This document shows positions 1-5,093 of a stretch of DNA of 11,020 nucleotides, piece after piece. The translations under genes were made by a program, and so were the position numbers. The notes beneath the pieces were generated by a model that was not told where the DNA came from, made no database searches, and worked only from the letters and a program-made list of their open reading frames with translations. Each line of letters starts with the position of its first letter. Position 1 is the first letter of the stretch. Source of the stretch: Bacillota bacterium (GTDB lineage Bacteria > Bacillota > Sulfobacillia > JAJZYS01 > JAJYTV01); contig JAJYNV010000388.1 in assembly GCA_021786135.1 (NCBI GenBank), forward strand, positions 1 through 11,020. Direction: 5' to 3'.

Positions 1-1
1 G

Positions 2-139
2 GTCGAGCGCTGCGACCGCTGCGTCCTGGACTACCTCGCGGACGACGTCGCGCGGCGCCTCGAGGAACTCGTGCGCGCAGGCGAGGGCGAACCGCTGACG
101 ATCGCCACGGTGCGCTTTGAGCGTTCCCTCGGTGAGTAG
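2..139 (+). CDS. C-terminal fragment of an unrecognised protein (5' end outside window)
   Basis: The frame is open from the left edge to a TAG at 137-139, giving the last 45 residues of a protein whose start lies outside the window. GC at the third codon position is very high, which supports real coding. Visible features are a CxxC pair near the start (CDRC), a helical acidic/basic stretch (YLADDVARRLEELVRAG) and a short beta-like end (LTIATVRFERSLGE). The CxxC could be half of a zinc site, but too little is visible to assign a family. The same frame stays open and coding-like after the TAG as far as 352, so this stop may be a nonsense mutation rather than the natural end (see the next entry). 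I do not recognise the gene. Confidence 0.55.
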   Translation, partial: VERCDRCVLDYLADDVARRLEELVRAGEGEPLTIATVRFERSLGE

Positions 140-352
140 GAGCGCGGCCGTGCCGCGCAGGCTGCTTGGGAGGCCGTATTTCTCACGCCGGCGGAGCACG
201 TCGGGAGGGCCCTGGAGGCCGCGCATGCGCTCCGGCGGCACTGGCTTCGCCGTCCCGGCGATCGCGAGCAGGAGATCCTCTGCGATCAGATTGTCGGGGA
301 TCTGATCCAGTTGCGCACACTCCTGTCCCGCAGGGGCGAGCACGAGGCCTGA
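140..352 (+). pseudogene. In-frame continuation of the upstream gene after an amber stop
   Basis: Immediately after the TAG at 137-139, the same reading frame continues for 70 codons to a TGA at 350-352. It has high third-position GC and a plausible helical composition (for example QAAWEAVFLTPAEHVGRALE and DQIVGDLIQLRTLLSRRGEH). No ATG or GTG exists in this frame after the stop, and the only TTG is near the end, so it cannot easily be a separate gene. The simplest reading is one gene broken by a nonsense mutation. Alternatives are amber readthrough, a sequencing error, or chance openness in GC-rich DNA. The decayed state of the next 650 bases favours a pseudogene. The family is not recognised. 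Confidence 0.4.
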
Positions 353-353
353 G

Positions 354-506
354 ATGCAGCTGCTGCCCGGGAAGAGTGAGTCCGTGGTGGGACGAACCGG
401 CAGCGCGCACTGGCAGCGGTCGCTGCGCGGCATCGCCGAGGAGGAGGCAGCGCGCCGGCTGAGGGACGGGGGATGGAAGGTGCCCGAGCCCAGAAAGGGC
501 CGTAGC
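354..506 (+). pseudogene. Short ORF start coupled to the preceding stop, truncated near position 500
   Basis: An ATG at 354 lies one base after the TGA at 350-352, with a GAGG element about seven bases upstream, an arrangement typical of translational coupling. The first 50 or so codons look like real protein (RSLRGIAEEEAARRLRDGGW and then KVPEP). The frame stays open to 1193, but beyond about codon 50 it runs antisense to the TetR remnant, then out of frame over the dehydrogenase remnant, and finally antisense to the cyclic-di-GMP gene. I therefore regard only the first part as genuine and the rest as accidental. The 3' end is placed at the apparent junction and is approximate. No family is recognised. 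Confidence 0.35.
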
Positions 507-800
507 AAGTCGCCCAGTCGCCCGGCGATCCCTCTCAGCCGATTGCGCATCTGGCGCTGGTGCGCCGCGGCAACCTTGATGGTCGATGTCCGGGAATTCC
601 GCGGACACGTTAATCTGCGGGCAACCGCGATAATTGGGGCGTCCGACACGTTCGCCGATCCACGCGAGCTGAGCGTCCAGTTTGGCGGCCGGATCGTCCT
701 GGTTCTGCCCTGCGACGCGATCCCAAGTTCCCCAAAAATCATCGTCCTCGAGTTTGAGAAAGGCTGCAACAAGATCGTCCTTCGTTCCGAAGTGCCGGTG
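500..800 (-). pseudogene. TetR/AcrR-family regulator remnant (HTH missing, frameshifted)
   Basis: Reading the minus strand from about 800 down gives a typical TetR stretch. It begins in the last HTH helix (RHFGTKDDLVAAFLK), passes through the first ligand-domain helices (WDRVAGQNQDDPAAKLDAQL) and reaches the family's conserved RGCPQINVSAEFPD segment. A single-base frameshift near 575 then moves the coding frame, where VAAAHQRQMRNRLRGIAGRL continues the expected helix. Coding character stops near 500, short of the usual C-terminus. Everything before RHF, meaning the start and nearly all of the HTH, is absent because the sequence switches to an unrelated plus-strand remnant. The product could not bind DNA. 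Recognition rests on the YRHFGxKxxL-like motif and the RGC...EFPD segment, which are hallmarks of this family. Confidence 0.7.
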
Positions 801-805
801 CGGCG

Positions 806-1008
806 CGTGACGGAAAGATCCGGCGCATCACCGCGCGTGGGCGTGACATTTACGCCTTCTCGGCACCGCTCGTCTGGTAGCGGCGCGTCCACTCGCAGGC
901 AGGTTCGCCAACGTAGGCGCGCAACCGCCCGGGGCGATCACAGACGCGCAGGATGTCCTGTCAGCACTGACGCCCAACCATCTGACGTTCGAAATCACGG
1001 TGGCCTGA
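806..1008 (+). pseudogene. C-terminal remnant of a saccharopine-dehydrogenase-like NAD(P)-binding protein
   Basis: From 806 the plus strand reads RDGKIRRITARGRDIYAFSA and then PLV before a TAG at 878-880. Shifting one frame at about 875 restores coding: VAARPLAGRFANVGAQPPGA, then ITDAQDVLSALTPNHLTFEI, ending at a TGA at 1006-1008. The GRDIYA-SAPLV motif followed by a loop and a closing helix resembles the end of proteins annotated as saccharopine dehydrogenase NADP-binding domain proteins. Those are roughly 350 residues long, so about four-fifths of the gene, including the Rossmann domain, is missing. The left edge touches the TetR remnant on the opposite strand. The family assignment is from memory of the motif and is less certain than the TetR call. 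The frameshift is directly visible. Confidence 0.55.
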
Positions 1009-1062
1009 CCGCTCAGAATCATTGCGACGCATGGCCGATAGCAAGCCCACCATGGTCGCCTG

Positions 1063-3690
1063 CTAGCCTTGACCCTGGTCCACGACGACGCCCTTGCCGC
1101 GATGCTTGCCCGCATAGAGGCGGCGGTCGGCGAGGCGGTAGGCGTCGGCGAAGCTCGCGGCCTCCCGCGGCAGTTCCACCACGCCTACCGTGACGCTGCT
1201 GCCAAGCTCCTGCAAGGGGCTTTCTTCGATCATGCGCTCAAGGCGCCTCCTTGTATCCTCCCCCTGCCGCGCGTCGTAGAGGATCCAGACGAACTCGTCG
1301 CCACCGATGCGCGACACTTCGTCCGACGGCCTGATGGCCGTGCGGGCGTAGGCGGTGAATGCCTTCAGGAGACCGTCCGCCGTCTGGTGGCCCAAACGGT
1401 CGTTCACCTGCTTGAGGTCGTCGATGTCGAGCAGCAGGAAGAGGGCGGGCTGCGGGGGTTCCGCCTTGAAGTAGGCCTCGAGCCGCTCCTCGAGCGCTCG
1501 GCGGTTGAGGGCGCCGGTCAGGGGGTCATGGCGCGACAGGCGCAAGAGCTGGCGCTGGCGCCAGCGGTTGATGGTCGCGAGGCCCAGAAACTCGAGCACG
1601 GCCCCGAGGGCATCATCCCGGTTCTCGTTCTCGGACGGCAGGTCGATGAGAAGCGATGCGATATCGAGCCGGCCGTCGCGCACGGCGTAATGGTAGAACC
1701 GCCTCCCGCTCACGGCGAGCGGATGTCTCTCGGGCAGTGTGCCGTCGGGCGGCAGTTCCATGCCGCTCGAACCGAGGAACGCTCGCGCCGTCGGCCACCA
1801 GCGCTCCCTGAGAGCGAGCTCACGAGCATCGCAGCTGCCCCAGACGTCGTGCAGGTTCCACTCCTCGCTCCCAGCCTCGCCGCGCATCATGAGGATGCCG
1901 CCCCGCACGCCCGCGATCTCGGGCCAACGTCGGCGGAAGCTGCGGAACGCGGCCGCCGACGGGACCTGGGACTCCGCCGTCGCGATATAGGGCTGGTAGT
2001 CGAGGGCGAGGGGCGCCGTCTCGAGCATCCAGGAGAAGACCTGACGACTCTGCTGCAGGGATGCGAGCAGGTCCTGGCTGGCCATGAGCGCACCCAGGAG
2101 GGGTGCGATCTCCTCGATCGCCTCGATCGCCGGTACCGGCAGGTGATCTCCCTGATCGTCCCCCAGCGTGAGGACGCCCTGAACGACCCCCTTGTGCATC
2201 AAGGGGATGGCGGCGGTGAGGCTGACGCCATGCCCGTCCCCACCCTCGCGGACGCTCCCCGGCAGGGAGACGAGCCGACGCTCGTGGAACGCCTTGGCCA
2301 CAATGCCGCTCTCGGGTGCGAGCGACGCTTCGATCGTCCCCCTGGCACTCTGCGCGAGGCCCTTCGCCGCGATGGCGACGCAGCTGCTGCCGTCCGGCCT
2401 CGGCTGCCAGACGGCGGCCGAGCGGAAGGGCAGCGCGTGCACGAAGCGCTCGGCCATGCGGGCGAACTCCTCGTCGCCCTGCCAGGTTGCGAGCCAGCGC
2501 GCGACCTCCTTGCGCCAGAAGAGGTGATGGCTCGCATCGCGGCCCGTGCCGCTCTGCCGCGCGTCGCGCGCCGCGGCCTCGGGCGGTCCCTCGACGAGCG
2601 AGAAGGTCTCTAAAGCCCCGATGACCTTGCCCTCGGACGAGAGCACAGGCTCCGTGTGCATCGTCACCCAGCGCCGTTCGCCACTTGCGTCGCGCAGGGA
2701 GACCAGGCTCTCTTGCGGTGCCTTCTGCTGCATCGAGCGCACCAGTGGACACGCCTCGAAGCAAAGCCGGTTCCCGGCGATATCGCGATGGTCCATGCCG
2801 CTGAGCCAGCACGGGAGACCGATCATCTCGGCCGCCTTGCGGCCGGTGATCGCCTCCGCCGCTGCGTCCCAAGCGACGATGCGCCGGCCGTGGTCCGCGG
2901 CGTAATGGGCGAGTCCCAGGGCGCTGTCCGCCTCGCTCGCCTGCTTCGCCGCCTCGCCCAGCACCTTGGCCACAGGCGGAAGGCTGACGAGCGTCAGGCT
3001 TCCCGGCACCGGCTCGGGCGCCGGGCGACCCAGCAGGAAGCCTTGGCCCATGACGACGCCGAGGCGCACGAGCTCTGCCATCTCCGCCTCGGTCTCGATG
3101 CCCTCGGCGATCGTCGCGATGCCGAGATCCGAGCACATGTGCAGCATGGCCGCCACGATCGTCTGGCGCCAGCGGTCCTGGTCGATGCCGCGGACGAGGC
3201 GCTGGTCCACCTTGACGACATCCGGCTTGAGCGCGAGGACGGCCGCCTGGCCCGCGAACCCCGCGCCGAAGTCGTCGAGCGCGATGCGATAGCCATCGGC
3301 GCGCCAGGCCGCCACCTGCGCCTGCAGTGCCTCGGGATCGTCGAAGAGGGGCGAGGCCTCCGTGATCTCGACGACCGTGTGATCGGCCGGCCAGGGTGAA
3401 CGCGCGGGCGCGATCGGCAGGCCGAGGAAGCGCGGATTCGCGTTGACGAAGAGCATGCCGGGACGCCTCAGGTGCCGTTCCGCCGCCTCGAACGCCATGC
3501 GGCGGCATATTTCCTCGAACGGCTCCTCGACCTTCTCGTTGCGCGCCAACTCGAAGAGGTCGGCGGGGTTCGCGAACGGCGAATCACCCGGTCCCCGGAC
3601 CAGGGCCTCATGTCCCCAGACAGTGCCGGACCGGAGATTGTATATGGGCTGCCAGGCGATCCAGAGATCCGGGATGAGCGCGTCGAGCAC
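1063..3690 (-). CDS. Bifunctional cyclic-di-GMP enzyme, EAL-PAS-GAF-GGDEF
   Basis: This 875-residue soluble protein is predicted both to break down (EAL) and to make (GGDEF) cyclic di-GMP. The EAL domain (about 10-225) keeps E28 of EAL, N83, E108, DDFGAG at 139-144, K160, E196 and Q216, matching the usual metal and catalytic set. A PAS domain (about 255-365) carries C294, C310 and C314. A GAF-like domain covers about 400-545, and 550-705 is unassigned. The GGDEF domain (about 715-870) has DPLTG at 722-726, an intact GGDEF at 796-800 and an RxxD inhibitory site at 787-790 at the canonical five-residue spacing. No membrane segment is seen. The GTG start has GGAGG six bases upstream. EAL before GGDEF is the less common order. 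Its hairpin-rich 5' leader suggests RNA-level control or read-through from the operon upstream. Confidence 0.93.
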   Translation of the reverse strand: MLDALIPDLWIAWQPIYNLRSGTVWGHEALVRGPGDSPFANPADLFELARNEKVEEPFEEICRRMAFEAAERHLRRPGMLFVNANPRFLGLPIAPARSPWPADHTVVEITEASPLFDDPEALQAQVAAWRADGYRIALDDFGAGFAGQAAVLALKPDVVKVDQRLVRGIDQDRWRQTIVAAMLHMCSDLGIATIAEGIETEAEMAELVRLGVVMGQGFLLGRPAPEPVPGSLTLVSLPPVAKVLGEAAKQASEADSALGLAHYAADHGRRIVAWDAAAEAITGRKAAEMIGLPCWLSGMDHRDIAGNRLCFEACPLVRSMQQKAPQESLVSLRDASGERRWVTMHTEPVLSSEGKVIGALETFSLVEGPPEAAARDARQSGTGRDASHHLFWRKEVARWLATWQGDEEFARMAERFVHALPFRSAAVWQPRPDGSSCVAIAAKGLAQSARGTIEASLAPESGIVAKAFHERRLVSLPGSVREGGDGHGVSLTAAIPLMHKGVVQGVLTLGDDQGDHLPVPAIEAIEEIAPLLGALMASQDLLASLQQSRQVFSWMLETAPLALDYQPYIATAESQVPSAAAFRSFRRRWPEIAGVRGGILMMRGEAGSEEWNLHDVWGSCDARELALRERWWPTARAFLGSSGMELPPDGTLPERHPLAVSGRRFYHYAVRDGRLDIASLLIDLPSENENRDDALGAVLEFLGLATINRWRQRQLLRLSRHDPLTGALNRRALEERLEAYFKAEPPQPALFLLLDIDDLKQVNDRLGHQTADGLLKAFTAYARTAIRPSDEVSRIGGDEFVWILYDARQGEDTRRRLERMIEESPLQELGSSVTVGVVELPREAASFADAYRLADRRLYAGKHRGKGVVVDQGQG

Positions 3691-3771
3691 GGGGGGCCTC
3701 CAGTGTGCGGCCGTGTGGTATTCGCGGAGTAACCTCGGGGACTTGCCGCCGAGGATGTCTTGTCTAGGTCA

Positions 3772-3793
3772 TTTCGCTGACGAAAGGGTTTCG
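3772..3793 (-). promoter_or_regulatory. Mutually exclusive short hairpins in the same leader
   Basis: The plus strand reads TTTCG (3772-3776), CTGA, CGAAA (3781-3785), GGG, TTTCG (3789-3793). The central CGAAA can pair with either flanking TTTCG but not both, a layout like a small attenuator. The stems are only 5 bp, so chance is a real possibility. A further stem, CCTCGG 3733-3738 with CCGAGG 3749-3754, lies between this element and the ribosome binding site at 3697-3701. Confidence 0.25.
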
Positions 3794-3815
3794 CCCTCCT
3801 GCGACATGAACTGAG

Positions 3816-3852
3816 CGGTCCCGGGTGGCGACCGCACCGCGACCCGGGACCG
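3816..3852 (-). promoter_or_regulatory. 11-bp perfect GC-rich stem-loop in the leader of the EAL/GGDEF gene
   Basis: CGGTCCCGGGT at 3816-3826 and ACCCGGGACCG at 3842-3852 are perfect reverse complements around a 15-base loop. The stem lies about 125 bases upstream of the GTG start on the minus strand. No U-run follows in either direction, so a simple intrinsic terminator is unlikely. A leader RNA structure or a protein-binding dyad are alternatives. Confidence 0.45.
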
Positions 3853-3923
3853 GGAGAGTCCCGCCCGCGGGCCTGCACCGCCTGTCTTTTGTGCGACCAC
3901 ACGGGATGGAAACCTTCCTAAAG

Positions 3924-3959
3924 GACATATCGGACAGCCTCACGGCTGCCCGATATGTC
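3924..3959 (-). terminator. 16-bp stem with GNRA-type tetraloop, possible terminator or RNA-stabilising hairpin
   Basis: In minus-strand RNA the arms GACAUAUCGGGCAGCC and GGCUGUCCGAUAUGUC pair over all 16 positions with one G-U wobble, closing on the tetraloop GUGA, a GNRA type. On the plus strand the wobble becomes an A-C mismatch, so the structure is better formed in leftward transcripts. It starts 48 bases after the lipoprotein stop. The following bases (CUUUAGGAAGGUUU) contain Us but no clean U-run. It could be an imperfect intrinsic terminator, a 3'-end stabiliser, or a processing site between the operon and the cyclic-di-GMP gene. Confidence 0.6.
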
Positions 3960-4007
3960 GGAGAGAATGTTCTCGGGATGGCCTGCACCGCCGCGTACGC
4001 GGCGGCC

Positions 4008-4535
4008 CTAGCTCGCCATGTGCCGCACGAGAGCCGCCGGCCACTTGAAGACGATGGTGGCAAGCGCGGGCTGGCCGCTGCCGGAGAGCGCTCCCTGGTA
4101 CAGCGCGACCTCGAACGGCTGCTGGCCGCTCAGGTTGTCGGCGAAGAGGGCGAAGCTCCATGTGTTGCCGCTGTGCGCGATCTCCGAGAGATGCGCCCCG
4201 ACCGTCGAGCCGAAGGCCTCGTAGCTCTGGAAGACGCTCACGTCGGAGACAGCGGTGGGACAGGCGACCGTCACCTCGACGTCGATCGTGCCATTTACGC
4301 CGTAGTTCGCATCGAGGCTGGCGACCGCGGTCACATCGACCCCGTCCAGGGCGAAATGGTCGCCCTGGGCCGTGTACGTGGCGGATGTGGTGCTCGCCAA
4401 GCTGGGACAGGCTGCCGCCGGCCGGGCGGCCTGCCCGCTGCTGCCGCCTTGGCCGGACGAGCAGGCGGTGAGCGAGAGCAGGCCCAGGACAGCGATCAAG
4501 GCTAGGGGCAGGCGGCGGTGCAGGCTCTCGTCCAT
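4008..4535 (-). CDS. Predicted lipoprotein of unknown function
   Basis: This 175-residue protein has a short basic N-terminus (MDESLHRRLP), a hydrophobic stretch and the lipobox LTAC with the modified cysteine at residue 25, so it should be lipid-anchored on the outer face of the membrane. A flexible Gly/Ser/Gln linker follows to about residue 40. The rest looks beta-rich with few charges and contains two cysteines, C43 and C92, that could form a disulfide. No family is recognised. The ATG start is supported by AAGGAGG seven bases upstream. It is the last gene of the five-gene minus-strand run, 43 bases after the secreted-protein gene, and a strong hairpin follows 48 bases later. A surface-exposed partner or sensor for the membrane proteins of the run is plausible but inferred only from position. 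Confidence 0.88.
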   Translation of the reverse strand: MDESLHRRLPLALIAVLGLLSLTACSSGQGGSSGQAARPAAACPSLASTTSATYTAQGDHFALDGVDVTAVASLDANYGVNGTIDVEVTVACPTAVSDVSVFQSYEAFGSTVGAHLSEIAHSGNTWSFALFADNLSGQQPFEVALYQGALSGSGQPALATIVFKWPAALVRHMAS

Positions 4536-4578
4536 CGGCGATCCTCCTTGCCTCTCCGGATCCGGGGACAGCTAGCGC

Positions 4579-5040
4579 TCAGTGCACCTGGAAGGCGACG
4601 GCGAAGTGATAGACCGGTGCTCCTACGAGCTTGGCCGGGAAGTCGCTCGCAACCCAGGCAACGTAGCGACCGGGTGTCAGACCGCTTTCGCGAATCCAGG
4701 CGTACTGCCAGTCCGGCTGGATGCGGGCGCCCTTGGCCGAGCGCATGGTGGACCAGCGTTGTCCCTTGACCTGCCAGTGCGCCAGGCCCCAGTCCAGGCC
4801 GTAGGTCTGAAAGCCCTGGGCGGACGTCACGCCGAAAGCGAGGTAGAACTGACGGTGTGCCGGCACGTTGGCCACGGGCTTGGGACAGTTCAGGACGGCC
4901 TGCCCGTTCTGGGTCTGAAGGCTCGGCAGCCCGAGGCAGATGTAGATCGGCAGCATCTTCGGCGTTGCGGCGGCGGCTACGGGAACCGAGGGGAGCCAGA
5001 GAGACAGAATCAGCAAGGCGGCCATCATCAGGCGGCGCAT
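4579..5040 (-). CDS. Small secreted protein with signal peptide, unknown function
   Basis: The product is 153 residues. Residues 1-25 form a classic Sec signal peptide: MRR, then a hydrophobic core (MMAALLILSLWLPSVPV), then AAAA with likely cleavage near residue 24 or 25. The mature part has two cysteines (C35, C52) that may form a disulfide, and it is rich in Trp and Tyr (LDWGLAHWQVKGQRW, WQYAWIRESGLTPGRYVAWV). This looks like a compact beta-sandwich, and LTPGRYVAWV recalls strands in Ig-like or carbohydrate-binding folds, but no family is identified. GGGAG seven bases before the ATG supports the start. The same frame is open upstream as far as 6624, but that extension is out of frame with the real membrane-protein gene and is a shadow. 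It sits 53 bases after the polytopic gene and 43 before the lipoprotein gene. Confidence 0.87.
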   Translation of the reverse strand: MRRLMMAALLILSLWLPSVPVAAAATPKMLPIYICLGLPSLQTQNGQAVLNCPKPVANVPAHRQFYLAFGVTSAQGFQTYGLDWGLAHWQVKGQRWSTMRSAKGARIQPDWQYAWIRESGLTPGRYVAWVASDFPAKLVGAPVYHFAVAFQVH

Positions 5041-5093
5041 GGCGACACTCCCTTCCGTACGGGGGATCGTGCATGAGCGCAGGCAGCGTCTGG

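Larger units (their letters stand above)
3691..4007 (-). other. Hairpin-rich non-coding region upstream of the cyclic-di-GMP enzyme
   Basis: This 317-bp gap lies between the lipoprotein stop and the GTG of the EAL/GGDEF gene, both transcribed leftward. No convincing ORF is present. It holds at least four stem-loop candidates: 3924-3959, 3816-3852, the overlapping 3772-3793 set and 3733-3754. A 13-bp direct repeat (GGCCTGCACCGCC) occurs at 3870-3882 and 3980-3992. In the minus-strand reading the region probably ends the upstream operon and forms the 5' leader of the next gene. I compared it by eye with the cyclic-di-GMP-I and -II riboswitch consensus and did not find their conserved core. Confidence 0.6.

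Noticed and set aside
183..608. A 141-codon minus-strand ORF as a complete gene
   Set aside because: Only its first residues (SAEFPDIDHQ) belong to the TetR remnant. After the frameshift near 575 it reads the wrong frame and then antisense to plus-strand ORFs.
1069..2613. A 514-codon plus-strand open frame
   Set aside because: It lies entirely antisense to the EAL/GGDEF gene, lacks a family match and has the His/Arg/Asp-rich look of an antisense shadow in GC-rich DNA.
1820..3508. A 562-codon minus-strand open frame
   Set aside because: It overlaps the EAL/GGDEF gene in another frame and has extreme Arg/Gly/Ala composition; the recognised domains are in the other frame.
3691..3860. Cyclic-di-GMP riboswitch upstream of the EAL/GGDEF gene
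   Set aside because: The conserved core elements of the class I and class II riboswitches could not be found by eye, despite isolated similar words such as GGGCGAAACCC.
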